Assembly: GCF_019059575.1 (NCBI RefSeq)
Contig: NW_024881626.1
Span: 186,001-250,000, forward strand
Direction of reading: 5' to 3'
From: Amphibalanus amphitrite
Taxonomy: Eukaryota; Arthropoda; Thecostraca; Balanomorpha; Balanidae
DNA length: 64,000 nucleotides
This document shows, piece after piece, positions 20,701-29,576 of this stretch. Position 1 is the first letter of the stretch; every line of letters starts with the position of its first letter. The position numbers and the translations under genes were made by a program. Under the pieces are notes generated by a model. The model was not told where the DNA came from. It was given only the letters and a program-made list of their open reading frames with translations, and ran no database searches.

Positions 20701-23483
20701 ATGGTCCTGAACTGGTCCTTTGATCCAGACCGAAAGATGTGTGGTGCTGAAAGGTGTTACGCGCTGAACAGAGCAAACAATACTGGATTATCGTTGCGCC
20801 TGAACTTGATCTTAGCCGTCGACTTGTTAGTTGTTGCGCGTTCAAAGCCGATATTATTGGTACCGTCGACATAACCAGTATAGCGCCTTTTGGGGCGACT
20901 AACGGAGCGAGCGAGGGGGTGAGTCTTGCACGTGCGAAATTTCGAGGGGGTACCTCCAAGTGACTTGTGCACGGCACCCTACTGACCGGTTTCTAGCGAT
21001 GTGCCAAATTTGAGCACAATCGGCCCAGCCGTTCTCGAGATTTGGGAGCGGCACCCTGCACGTGCGCACGTGCAAAATGGGTCCCAACTGACTTGTGCAC
21101 GGCACCCTACTAACTGGTCCCTAACCGTGTACCAAATCTGAGCGCCATCGGTCCAGCCGTTCTCGAGATCTGGAAACGACCCCTGCACGTGCGCACGTGC
21201 AGCAGCACCCCAACTCTGGCACATGGATATGCAGTGCCTAGTGGGTGCCTACCTACATGCCAACTTTCAGCGCAATCGGTCAAGTAGTTACGGAGATATT
21301 GCAACAATTACCAAACTGACACCTCTTCGTTTTGCACGTGGCACGTGCATAAGGGGTCATCCACATGCATCGGGAATAGTCCAATACTTGGTAGAAGGAA
21401 TGAAGCTACCCTACAAAAATTACCGCGTGTAAATCGGTCAAGTGGTTGCTGAGATATAAGCCTCGCAAAAGCGTCCGCACGGCCGGCCGGCCGGCCGCTC
21501 ATACTCAGAAATTTCCGTTAATCTAAGGAAAGACTACGCTCGCTTCGCTCGCTCCGTAATAAACACACGCCTTTTTGTTCCAAGCGTTTTGCCTTCTTGA
21601 CCCAAGCTGTACCGTTTGGCGCTCAAATCAAATTAGAATCCTTTGCTATCTGGTGCTGCCTAAATGAAGCCATTAGATTAATCTTTTTATGCACTCGCTC
21701 ATACCATCATCAGAGGCTGCCTAACGCAGCCCCAACTCAAAGTTAACCCGCGCCCCGTTGAGGTCTGGCAGGTTCCACGTCCTGTTGGGGTGGGGGGTGG
21801 GGGGGGGGCAAAGGGCACCCGTCGTATCTCTGGAACCAATAGCCAGATCGGCTAAATTCAAACGGTATTCGAAAAAGTCACCGAGATGCACAAGATAGGA
21901 TATAGATGACATTAATATTTGACCTGTGACGTCACAGGGAGGTCAAACAAAGTCAAATCAGTCCAATTTGCAATGACGAGAAGTCGGTCATAAAATGAAA
22001 TCGAAGTTTTCAAAATGAGTCTGGATATGATTTATATGATAGATCTGACATGTAGATAGTGGATGATGACCTGTGACATCACAACAGGGGTCAGCCTCGA
22101 CCAATCAGAAAACACTTTCGTGAATCGTAAGGAAAAACATGTTAAATTGTGAATATTCGAGTCTTTATGAATATATGTCATATATATGCAACCACAGAAA
22201 ACTCCTTGACTATCTTTATCGACCTATGACGTCTCAGGAAGGTCAAAAAAGGTCAAATGGTATCGGTTTACAACGAAAAACATTTTTTACGTAAAAGTGA
22301 TTTTACTCACGTAAAGGATCATATTCAGTCAGCAAGAGATCGATAAGAGTCATAAATATTACCTACTCCTGACTGATTTCAAGCACAAATACCGAAAATT
22401 TTGTGACGTCATAAGAACAGTCGCTACTTTTTCAGTCCTTCAAATGGCTATATCTCAGGCAGTTTTAGAGATATTTTGTTAATTTTTGGTATGTGTAAGG
22501 TCAGTCAGGGTTCTCTAACATTTCTTCCGGTTTTTGAAAATTTCCCCAAATTTCAAAAAAAAATCTTAAGAAAAATAAATTTTGAGTTAAAAAATCCCTA
22601 TATCTAGGAATTTTTACATTTTGGAAATTTCCAGATAACCATTTTGTTTGCCATGCTTTTTTATACCTACGGTTTAATTTTGGAATCGCTAAGTTGAAAT
22701 CCTGATTTTCTGCGATTTTTCTTCGTAAACAACTTTTTCGACGAAAAATCGCCGAGCATGAGCTCAGTTTGACCCTTTATAGCTCGTGACCTGAGATGAC
22801 CTGGGACCTGTTTTTTCAGGAGTTGTGTAGAATTGATGTCCGGAGAGATACTGAAAGTTTCAAGCCGAAATTCGCAGCCGTTTCTGAGTTATCTGCGAAA
22901 AAACACGGGGCCCTTTGCCCCCCCCCCCCCCCCAACGGGTCGCGGGTTAATTGATGAAGCCTTGATATGATGTGTGCTAACAATCGGTACAGTGTTTTAT
23001 GGTTAATATTGGAAAGGTGCCACAATCCAGCCTCAAACATGGGGAGGCGCATCCATATTTCGCTTTTTGTGTGCCCAATATCGCAGATTGAACACAGTAG
23101 ATACAAGTGTACTACCGATCATACAATACATACATACACTGAACTTACACACTCTAAAACGCGATGCGTAATCCTCATGGCTGAATTTTAGATTGGTTGA
23201 CAGATCTCGGCCGACAGCATGTAGCGACAAAATATGTACATCTTGCACGATTACCTAAGTAAACTAAGAACTTCCCAAGTGGGCTCAAGTCTTCCTCAGA
23301 AGAGGCTCCCCGGGACCTCGTCGACCTTCATGTGCCACTGCACTACCAGTAAGAGCACCCACCGAGATCCTGCCCACACCAGGCACCCCTCCCGGCCCCG
23401 GACCCACCTGTCTGCGCCGCGCATCCCAAGAAGAACACCAGACCAGCAACTAGAAGGACACGCTGTCCAGTGGCAGATGACAT
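8604..23483 (-). CDS. nAChR-type Cys-loop ligand-gated channel subunit, alpha-like, six exons, 3' end outside window
   Basis: The coding exons are 23408-23483, 14638-14768, 13849-13893, 12769-12878, 11330-11540 and 8604-8790. All junctions have AG/GT ends and all phases agree (1, 0, 0, 2, 0, then 1), giving 253 codons plus one base. The protein starts with a signal peptide (residues 1 to about 23) followed by the extracellular ligand-binding domain. Residues 154 and 168 are the Cys-loop pair with exactly 13 residues between them. The motif WLPD lies in loop A. A vicinal pair Cys222-Cys223 after Tyr220 is the hallmark of alpha-type subunits. The first transmembrane helix starts near 238 and ends at PCL. 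Exons of 45 and 110 bp match the sizes typical of nAChR exons 3 and 4. Loop A lacks the usual NADG and loop B reads SWSLDRD, so the subunit is divergent and its ligand is uncertain. M2-M4 were not found in the window. Introns are filled with MITEs and minisatellites. Confidence 0.85.
8870..9170. repeat. Degenerate minisatellite in nAChR-like intron 5
   Basis: Irregular units of about 30-45 bp are built on GGGAGATCAGTACAAC/GGGACATCAGTGCGAC. The clearest pair is near 9067-9115. The repeat lies just upstream of exon 6 in the gene's direction. No coding or splice signal is apparent. Confidence 0.6.
9400..10968. mobile_element. piggyBac-like MITE with nested hAT MITE
   Basis: TTAA occurs at 9400 and 10965. 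The termini CCCTCGCCCCGTTGGGG and CCCAACGGGGCGCGGG are inverted. Terminal hairpins carry matched loops (CATTTTGG on the left, CCAAAATG on the right). The interior carries dense TGACCT arrays (10057-10105, 10606-10640), TGACGTCA sites and the box CCATAAAACATGTATCAC at 10176. It is interrupted by 10215-10592. Confidence 0.82.
10215..10592. mobile_element. hAT-type MITE, 378 bp, TSD ATTGTGAC
   Basis: The termini TAGTGGTGTCAAT and ATTGACACCACTA are perfectly inverted and flanked by the 8-bp duplication ATTGTGAC (10207-10214, 10593-10600). The related MITE at about 15687 reads TATTGTGACCCTC without the insertion, so an empty site is available in the window. The interior is rich in TTGGACA words. 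Confidence 0.85.
10969..11323. other. Intron sequence, nothing recognised
   Basis: This segment lies between the MITE at 9400-10968 and exon 5 of the nAChR-like gene. I see no repeat unit, open frame or RNA gene in it. Confidence 0.5.
11330..11540 (-). CDS. nAChR-like exon 5: Cys-loop
   Basis: Residues 122-191 contain VVWVTPSTFRVRC, the Cys-loop CQKEMANWPYDQQKC (Cys154 to Cys168) and the loop B counterpart SSWSLDRD. There is one NST glycosylation site at 137-139. The acceptor is CTGCCGTAG and the donor GTAAGT. The exon is 211 bp and ends in phase 0. The family usually has FPFDxQxC and SWTYDG here, so the segment is recognisable but diverged. Confidence 0.9.
11554..11583 (-). repeat. Three 10-bp repeats upstream of exon 5 acceptor
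   Basis: GGTCAGCAGG-type units repeat three times. On the gene strand each reads CTGACCCCTG, which supplies a branch-point-like CTGAC followed by pyrimidines. The last unit lies 14 bases from the exon 5 start. Confidence 0.7.
11653..12592. mobile_element. piggyBac-like MITE in nAChR-like intron 4
   Basis: TTAA occurs at 11653 and 12589. The left end is CCCGCGAATTGCTGGGG and the right end CCCCAGCAACTGCCGGG. The hairpin loop GCGTTAAACGC on the left is mirrored by GCGTTTAACGC on the right. The box CCATAAAACATGTGTCAC lies at 12156 and TGACCT arrays at 12220-12245 and 12389-12415. Confidence 0.8.
12769..12878 (-). CDS. nAChR-like exon 4 (110 bp), loop A
   Basis: The exon encodes VWMDRRLTWQPSDYGN and QIWLPDIYLMN (residues 85-120), with the conserved W-x-P-x-x-Y-G and IWLPD blocks. 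The acceptor is TTTTTCTCACAG and the donor GTGAGA. Its 110-bp length matches the family's exon 4. It ends two bases into a Gly codon completed by exon 5. The NNADG that normally follows WLPDIxLY is replaced by MNG-VTH. Confidence 0.9.
13150..13430. repeat. Minisatellite, units about 33 bp, in nAChR-like intron 3
   Basis: At least seven imperfect units are built on GGCTCAGTGAGCCGGTCGGC followed by GGGGCGCTCT or GGCGCGATGG. Some units are shortened. It lies between exons 3 and 4. Confidence 0.85.
13849..13893 (-). CDS. nAChR-like exon 3 (45 bp)
   Basis: This 45-bp exon encodes DEYQLTATINAWTVM (residues 70-84), the beta-strand segment that in the family usually reads like DEKNQxLTTNVW. The acceptor is TTTCCTAG and the donor GTGAGT. 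Both length and phase equal the conserved exon 3 of nAChR genes. Confidence 0.85.
13894..14637. other. Intron 2 of nAChR-like gene, no repeat recognised
   Basis: This is an ordinary intron interval between exons 2 and 3. It holds a small local repeat (TGCATTTAAC near 14353 and 14376) and no coding signal. Confidence 0.55.
14638..14768 (-). CDS. nAChR-like exon 2: N-terminal helix of ligand-binding domain
   Basis: The acceptor TTTCAG precedes the exon and the donor GTAAGC follows it. Residues 27-69 include the helix-like AAIKKAILRDRHYDVTTRP and PNN, matching the position of the YDKLVRPVNN-type segment of nAChR subunits. The exon is 131 bp and ends in phase 0. Confidence 0.82.
15725..17112. 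mobile_element. TA-flanked inverted-repeat element (GGGGAGAGTGGGGC termini)
   Basis: The termini GGGGAGAGTGGGGCTATTTG and the complement CAAATAGCCCCACTCTCCCC are flanked by TA. The parallel copy at 10631-10640 reads GGTATCAGTGACC without it, so the TA duplication is demonstrated. Short TGTTACAGGGG arms extend the inverted repeat. It contains the MITE at 15870-17049. A Tc1/mariner-like origin is inferred from the TA target only. Confidence 0.8.
15870..17049. mobile_element. piggyBac-like MITE nested in the TA element
   Basis: TTAA occurs at 15870 and 17046, with termini CCCGCGCCCCGTAGGG and CCCTACGGGGCGCGGG. It lies in the opposite orientation to the enclosing MITE. The conserved box appears as GTGATACATGTTTTATGG at 16264. 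AGGTCA arrays occur at 16205-16240 and 16350-16395. Confidence 0.82.
17136..17728. mobile_element. Insertion defined by comparison with related MITE; class unknown
   Basis: The MITE text is interrupted between TAGCAAA and AATATGTG, which are contiguous at 10644-10660. The insert contains the inverted pair CCAGAATTGGAGGAT (17170) and ATCCTCCAATTCTGG (17714). About 34 bp precede the left inverted repeat, so its true end is uncertain. No coding capacity was recognised. Confidence 0.6.
18060..19045. mobile_element. piggyBac-like MITE, CCCTCGCCGG family
   Basis: It begins at the TTAA shared with the previous element and ends GGCGAGGGCTAA at 19045. It is the reverse-oriented relative of 42836-44935 and 46957-47983, sharing the text ACCAATAGGTCCGGCGAGGG at its right end. 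The interior carries AGGTCA/TGACCT arrays and TGACGTCAT. Confidence 0.78.
19046..20874. other. Intron 1 of nAChR-like gene, no gene recognised
   Basis: This is mostly unique AT-rich sequence. A cluster of TAGCATGGATGAGA words sits at 19660-19730 with an inverted copy (ATCTCATCCATGG). Frames at 20579-20977 are open on both strands, but I recognise no domain in any of them and leave them uncalled. Confidence 0.5.
20875..21560 (+). repeat. GGAGCGAGCGAG repeat family, copy A (empty site for a MITE)
   Basis: It starts CCAGTATAGCGCCTTTTGGG and ACGGAGCGAGCGAG and ends with the inverted GCTCGCTTCGCTCGCTCCGT. Inside are about three units of roughly 125 bp, each with a CCAGCCGTTCTCGAGAT-like line, the palindrome TGCACGTGCGCACGTGCA and GCACGGCACCCTACT. 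Copies B (46339) and C (57399, reversed) match over the whole length. It is probably a mobile repeat, but its class is unknown. Confidence 0.75.
21743..22950. mobile_element. piggyBac-like MITE in nAChR-like intron 1
   Basis: TTAA occurs at 21743 and 22947, with termini CCCGCGCCCCGTTG and CCCAACGGGTCGCGGG. The hairpin loop GGCAAAGGGC is mirrored by GCCCTTTGCC. The interior is more AT-rich than in sister copies, with fewer half-sites. Confidence 0.78.
22951..23407. other. Intron 1, adjacent to exon 1, no feature recognised
   Basis: The stretch holds no repeat I can name. A GC rise begins near 23280 and continues into exon 1. Open frames here on both strands look like shadows of GC composition. 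Confidence 0.5.
23408..23483 (-). CDS. nAChR-like exon 1: start codon and signal peptide
   Basis: The ATG at 23483-23481 opens 25 codons plus one base. The product begins MSSATGQR, continues with a hydrophobic core (VLLVAGLVFFLG) and ends CAAQT, a standard signal peptide. The donor ACAG/GTGGGT ends the exon one base into an Asp codon, which exon 2 completes with AT. That phase match over an 8.6 kb intron is the main support for joining them. Transcript data would be needed to confirm the link. Confidence 0.7.
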
Positions 23484-23884
23484 GCTGCGCCCGCTTCCAG
23501 TCCCTGCGTGTCCTGCAGATCACGGTCTGTCCACCCTGGCTACCGCTGCAATCCGGTCGCGGTTGTGCCGTTGCTGCCGTTGCTGGTGCCGGCACGCGTC
23601 GCGCGTCCCTCTGCAGGGCGGAGCGGCCGGCCGGTGCCGACACCCGATCGTCGCTCTCCGCTCTCCGCCTCGTGGTGTCGGGGCGGAGCTGTCACGCCCC
23701 CGAAATCTGACGCCTGAGTGCTGGTGGGTCAGATTACGGCGCAGCACGGTCGGAGGCCGCCGCCCGTCGAGTGGCCACAGCCGCCCCGGGCTGAGGATTT
23801 GGGCAGGCTACGGCGCGCAGCTTGACTCATTCTTGTAGAATGCCCGCTGCTCACTCGTAATGCCTAGATACGTTACGATAAATA
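23484..23884 (-). promoter_or_regulatory. Putative 5' UTR/promoter region of nAChR-like gene (CpG-rich)
   Basis: The roughly 380 bp upstream of the signal-peptide exon are strongly GC- and CpG-rich, unlike the surrounding AT-rich intron and intergenic DNA. I see no clear TATA box. The location makes it the likely first-exon leader and promoter, but this is inferred from position and composition only. Confidence 0.35.
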
Positions 23885-25074
23885 CTAACCCGCGCTCCGT
23901 CGGGGTCTGCCGGGCCGAACGCGCCCTGTTGGGGGTAGGAAATTTGCCCCCCCCCCCCTAAGATCTCGAAAAACCACGCAACATAGCGACAAGCAGCAAA
24001 CGGTGTTGGATAGCCCCAGCGAGGAACTACCTCGTGACCCAATTTTATTGACCTAGGTCAAACCGATGACGTCACAGGTCAGGTCAAATTTCGAATTTTC
24101 ACCGTTTACAGGCATTTCAAGAAATGCGTTGTAAACTCGAGTAAGATGTATTTCATTGAAAATTATCGATGGGGAATTGTTCGTCAAGCACATATTTTGC
24201 TATTTGAGGTCACTGATGCCAGGTCAGGTCACAGAGGTCAGGTCTGAGGGTCACAATATGAAAATATCATGCGATGCATATTTTATGGTCCATTTTGCAT
24301 GGTAAATGCGATCATGTTGGTCAGCAAGCCTTTGGAGCTAGTTTAGCTTATGTTCTGGTGAAGGTCAGGTCAAGGTCAGGTCAAATTAGGTCAAATTTCA
24401 AAGTTGATATTTTTGAATGAAATGGGTATTGGGTACCTATTGATTCGGTGTAGATTGACATGGGGGGGGGGAGTCTAATGGTGGTCTTTTTTTGCGCTAC
24501 GTGGTCTAGAATTGCCAAAAGCTGATTTTGAACATTTGATGTCATCATTTTTAAACAGTTTTTTTTTGCTATAACTTGGCCAAAAAAGAGATAGCGATCT
24601 GACATTTGCTATGTAGATAGAGCACGGTAGGTACTATCACATAGTTTCCGGTTTTTTTTCCGAAATTCGAAAAAAATTGGATTTTTTTTTTGGCTAACAT
24701 ATCCAATACTCTAGTTTCTTACTTTTTGGAGTCAAAACTCAAAAATTTTACACGGTGGTGGCAAAATCATGACACAGTGGGTGCTTAAAGCCTTTATGTA
24801 TTAGTCATTTTTCTGTACCTTCAAAGCTATAAGCCTGACAGCTCTTCGGGCGAAACCTTTTTTTGTCGAAAACGGCAGAACATGACGTCACTTTGACGTC
24901 ATTTCCGACCAACCTATCATAGCCTTGTGATTTTTTTTGTCACAATGTGTAAAATGGATAACCGGGATGGTTCTGAAAGTTTGGTGACGATCGGCGAAAC
25001 GGTTCTGAAGCTACATTGAAAAGTCTGGAGGGGGCAAAAAATAGCCCCCCACCCCCCACCAGGGCGCGGGTTAA
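23885..25074. mobile_element. piggyBac-like MITE upstream of nAChR-like gene
   Basis: The left end is CTAACCCGCGCTCCGTCGGGG (TTAA decayed to CTAA) and the right end GGGCGCGGGTTAA at 25074. It is reverse-oriented relative to 9400-10968. The conserved box appears as GCGATGCATATTTTATGG at 24271. AGGTCA arrays occur at 24215-24245 and 24360-24400. Confidence 0.78.
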
Positions 25075-25149
25075 GTGGGCTATAAAAGTAGTTGGGGAAC
25101 CGTGTGGAGAACGCCCTGAGGGATCTGTTCGCATAGTTTAGTCAGAACC

Positions 25150-25895
25150 TCATGAAAAGCAGCGCCGGCAAAACAACACTTCTAGTGATTGGTACCTACG
25201 AAATGCTTCGTGGTCTGTCCCACGTCACGCTCCACAGTCCACATTGAAGGCGCGCATTGCCGAGCCAGAGACAGCCAAAAATCTAGGAGTGGTTTTCGAC
25301 AGACACCCATCTTTCCAGCCGCATGTTTATGGGCTTGTCAATCGTTGTAACGGTCTGCTGATTGGTTTGCATCACGCCAAGCATAGGCTTTCGGATGATG
25401 GCATGCCCATTGCCCACTGTCATCAACTGATTAGTGCTACTGCTCTCCATCATTCGATTCTGTATTCTCGTCTATGGTAGCGCTTCAAAACAGGCTCTGC
25501 AACGCATTCAGGAGGCTATGAATTTCTGTGCCCGAGTTTTATCTGGGCGCAGAAAACATGACCACATCAGTGACGTGCTCTCACAGTTAAGCTGGCTTTC
25601 CGCTCACAACCTATGTATGTATCGCTGTGTCTGCTTGCTAGTATATGTATGTCAAGCACTGGTCAGCGGCGAGCCAGCCACAATCGCCCAGTCGATCACG
25701 ACCACCAGCCAGGTCCACGACAGGAGCCCACGTGCCAGTTATCGGCAACAGTTGCGACCGCCGATGATCAGAACAGAAGCTGGCCGGCGGCAGTTTATAT
25801 ACAGGACTGTCTCCGCGTATAACAATGCGCTGTCCCAGTCTGTTCGCAGAGGTCGAAAAGACGGCTGAAAGAACACTTGATACAATCGCAGGGAT
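25150..25895 (+). pseudogene. 3' fragment of a CR1/Jockey-like LINE reverse transcriptase, frameshifted
   Basis: Three frames together encode the C-terminal part of a LINE reverse transcriptase: TLLVIGTYEMLRGL (25164 on), AKNLGVVFDRHPSFQPHV (25275 on) and ILVYGSASKQALQRIQEAMNF, CARVLSGRRKHDHISDVLSQL (25450-25600). The last part reaches a RLKEHLIQSQGC-like ending at about 25893. Frameshifts near 25235, 25440 and 25855 break the frame. The YADD domain and everything upstream are missing, as in typical 5'-truncated LINE copies. The tail up to about 26050 is probably its 3' UTR. Confidence 0.8.
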
Positions 25896-26057
25896 GCTAG
25901 ATCGACCGAATGTTTGAACATCATGTGTGTCAATGGAGTGCTTGGTCAGTGTGATGTGATTGTGTTCCCACTCATCATGTTAACATTTTATATCTTTACC
26001 TGTTCTCATGAAAAGCCACACCAGTGGATGAGACGCGATGTCAATACATACATAGTA

Positions 26058-26648
26058 CAGGGTGACACAAAAAAAACGGTCATCACCAAATTTCGAATAA
26101 CTTCGGAAGTTGTATTCAGATCATCACCAAACTTCGGCCACTTAAGGTCACACCTATGTAGCATACATCCACCAAGTTTCAAGTCTTCACTACGAATACT
26201 TTTAGTACAGTGTGTGTTTTACTGACGCTCCACAATGTGCTCCAGGTGAGCGCCACGGCGCTGCAGGGCGTAGGCACACTTGCATCCGGCGGGCAAAGTT
26301 GTCGATAACCCGATGGCTGTGCACTTTACAGAGTGCAATGGCCTCTGGAGACAGTGCTCAGGGGGTGTGCTACCCCTGAAACGTTATTCTTATCGGGTTA
26401 TCGGCAACTTTGCCCGCCGGATGCAGGTGTGCCTACGCCCTGCAGCGCCGGGGCGCTCACCTGGAGCACATTGTGGAGCGTCCGTAGAACACACACTGTA
26501 CTAAAAGTATTCGTAGTGAAGACTAGAAACTTGGTGGATGTCTGCTACATAGGTGTGACCTAAAGTGGCCGAAGTTTGGTGATGATCTGAATACAACTTC
26601 CGAAGTTATTCGAATTTTGGTGATGACCGCTTTTTTTGTGTCACCCTG
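26058..26648. mobile_element. Palindromic foldback element, 591 bp, TA-flanked
   Basis: The termini CAGGGTGACACAAAAAAA and the complement TTTTTTTGTGTCACCCTG are flanked by TA. The arms 26058-26311 and about 26395-26648 are inverted copies over their whole length with few mismatches. The loop is about 80 bp. Frames inside have no recognisable domain. A Tc1/mariner-like class is suggested by the TA target. Confidence 0.85.
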
Positions 26649-26818
26649 TATGTATGCATACTCGTACATACATAGTTCTCAAACATTCAAATGAATGCTT
26701 AATTCAAAAAGGTTTATTTACAGTTTTCCGACCTTACCTTCGCACAAATGCACTTCAAAGAATAAACCAGTAAAACATAGAAGCCAATCGGGGGACATCG
26801 AAGTTCAATGACTTTTTC

Positions 26819-27610
26819 TTAAAGGGACAGTATCATCGAAAAAAAAATCCATGTATGGAGCTGATTTTTTTTTTTACTAGCATTTCTTATTTTTCTGAAT
26901 CAGAAAAACATAGTTTGAGGACCGAACTCGGTGAAAAATATTGCAACCACATTTCATTTTCATGATTCATTTTCATGAGCGAACCACCACTATACAAGCA
27001 TGGCCGCCAGTTTGGAAGCATGCAAAATTACTACAGAACTGGCGCAGATAATACATTATTGACGCTACGCTTACGCGGTCGTTCTTCTGATTGAGTTGTC
27101 CTTAGGGAGAGGTAGCCTTAGGTATTGCCTATAAAAATATAACGTGACAATTGGAGGGAGTGACAATTGGACGTGACAATTGACAATGGGAGAAAATATC
27201 ACGTGACAATCACGTGATAAACGTCATACATTGGAGGGAGATTGTGATTCAAGCTGGAGGAATTCCTTTGTTGAGCCGCTAGAATCCGAAGGAAACAGCG
27301 GAAATTGCCTACGACTATTTAATGAATTTAACGGTGATGAATAAGTGCGAAAAACGTTTTGGCTTTATAAAATTTGATGAAATGACCAGGGTAAAAGTTT
27401 TATTACTGGCGGTCAATTCAAAACGGCGCAAACATTTAAACAGTGAAGATAGTGAAGCACGATTCAAAGTGTGGTACACCTTTCGTACTTTGAGCGGCGA
27501 TAGCGGGATAACGGTGTGGAGCTTCGAGGATCGGTCTTCAGTTCCCGGACCAGAAAGGTGGGGCCTATGCAATGTCAAATTTCATCAAAATGGTGATACT
27601 GTCCCTTTAA
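26819..27610. mobile_element. TTAA-flanked element, AGGGACAGTATCA termini
   Basis: TTAAAGGGACAGTATCA starts at 26819, and the inverted TGATACTGTCCCTTTAA, with one extra base in the run, ends at 27610. The 97-codon frame at 27322-27615 runs out over the terminus and is not believed to be a gene. Confidence 0.75.
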
Positions 27611-29006
27611 AATAAGCAATTGCTCTAATTCTTAACCCGCGCCCCACTGGGGGGGGGGGGGGGGCATTCATAGCCCCCTCCCGTTTTTCTGCAATAACTT
27701 CCAAACCGCTAGACTTATCGACGCCAAACTTTCAGTACCTTCGGCTGCATCAATTTGACACTTTTTGTCAAAATATGAACTTCGTAGCTAATATAGGTCG
27801 GCCGAAAATGACGTCAGAGTGACGTCATGTTCGGCCGATTTCGACGCAAAACATTAAACCATGGCAATCGCTCCCAAGAGCTCAGTTTTTAAGCTAGATC
27901 CAATTTCTTTGCATGAGAGGACTGTGAATAGACTGCGCTATCAAACTTCTTTTTCAAAATTCTGAAAATTTGGAAAATTATATATAATAAAATTCAAAAT
28001 TTATATTTTTATATTTGTTTCTATTTTTTGACTTTTCGAAAAACCAGAATATGTGATAGAACACATGCTTATGACTTTCTTTAGCATGTTTTAGCTAAAT
28101 ATCTTGAAAAAATGGCCAAGTTATACACATTATTGAAAAAAAAACACAATTATAAATTTTTTCAAATCAATTTTTCAGTACGTTTTTGACATCGTACAAC
28201 AATATAAATAGCGCCATCGTGTTCCTGAGCTCAAACTGCATCCGAAAGACATGTTTTTGTTGAAAAATTTCAAGTTTGAAATTTGACCCTTTTTGACCTG
28301 AAAGTGACCTAACCTCAGCTATATTCAGATGAAAATGGCCTCAAATGACACAGGCGACACCGAATTCAAAATCTATGGCCTAAATGAACCATAAAACATA
28401 TGTCACGTAACCGACTTATGACATAAGATTTTCGTGAACTATGATGACCTGACCCTGACCTGAAAATCAAAGTACAAGTTTGGTACCCTCAGGATATCTA
28501 AAGCATCTGTTCATGACTGTGTAAACCAAAAATCAGCCTGATCTGACTTGTAAGACGGCAGTCAGAGCCCAAAAAGTGAACAAGCCGAATATCGATAATT
28601 TTTACTTTGACCTGACCTGTGACGTCATCGATGACCTCGAGGTCAATGAAATAAGGTTTCGCTCTACAGTTTGTCCAGGGCTATCATATGCTGTTTGAAT
28701 TTTGACGATCGGCCCAGTAGTTTCGGAGTTAGGAGGGGGGCTATGAATAGCACCCCCCCCCCCCACATTGCCCCAACAGACGGTAAATAACTTTTGAAAA
28801 TACCCATCTCCAATATTAGTGTTTTCTGAACCAAAATTTTGCGAGGAATCCGATGGTGTGGTCCCCGAAATTTGAAAAATTTCCATTTTGAAGATAGCAC
28901 CTATTTTTTTAACAGTAAATATTCGTCATGCATAAAAGTCAAATAAATTGAAAATATAATGAGTGATTATTTGTAACAACAAAAGAATGTGTCGAACATA
29001 AATAAC

Positions 29007-29014
29007 TAGGGATG

Positions 29015-29048
<34 letters not shown>

Positions 29049-29512
29049 ATATTTTGCCCGGAGCCGGAGCCGGAGCCGGAGCCGTGAAACAATATAGCCC
29101 GGAGCCGGAGCCGGAGCCGGAGCCGTTAAAAAAGGGGGCGACTCCGGCTCCTTTTCTTACGAGGAAACAATTATTTACTTAGTTCGGTTTGACAGTACAA
29201 GGCGTAAAACAATGTGGTATTCAAAATAGCCTTGTTATACAAATACAGAAGCAACGTGTACCAATCCCATCGCCTTTTTTCTTCCACCCATATTTAATTG
29301 ATCGCATAGGAGATATACTGAGTAGAAGCCGGAGCCGGAGCCGCCGGAGCCGGAGCCGCCGGAGCCGGATCATTTTACTCGGAGCCGGAGCCGGAGCCGG
29401 AGCCGCAATGACATTTCACCCGGAGCCGGAGCCGGAGCCGGAGCCGATTTTTTTCTCCGGAGCCGGAGCCGGAGCCGGAGCCGTCTGAAATTTCCACGGC
29501 TCCGCATCCCTG
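29007..29512. mobile_element. GGAGCC hexanucleotide element with inverted ends
   Basis: Blocks of (GGAGCC)n are separated by short AT-rich spacers. The outermost bases are AGGGATGCGGAGCCGGAGCC and GGCTCCGCATCCCT. The opposite arm of the surrounding foldback lacks this block, so it is an insertion. No clean target duplication was found. The ends look hAT-like, but this is weak. Confidence 0.65.
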
Positions 29513-29576
29513 TATATTTTATCTGCGATGATACTATATCTGCTCATACATGTACATAAACTATAGTTCGTTTTTC

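Noticed and set aside
20579..20977. A 132-codon minus frame and overlapping plus frames
   Set aside because: Both strands are open, no domain is recognised, and the right half lies in the GGAGCGAGC repeat.
23234..23838. Long overlapping frames around the nAChR-like first exon
   Set aside because: Only the 76-bp signal-peptide exon on the minus strand has a matching donor and phase; the others are composition shadows.
27322..27615. A 97-codon plus frame
   Set aside because: It runs across the terminus of a TTAA element and has no recognisable domain.
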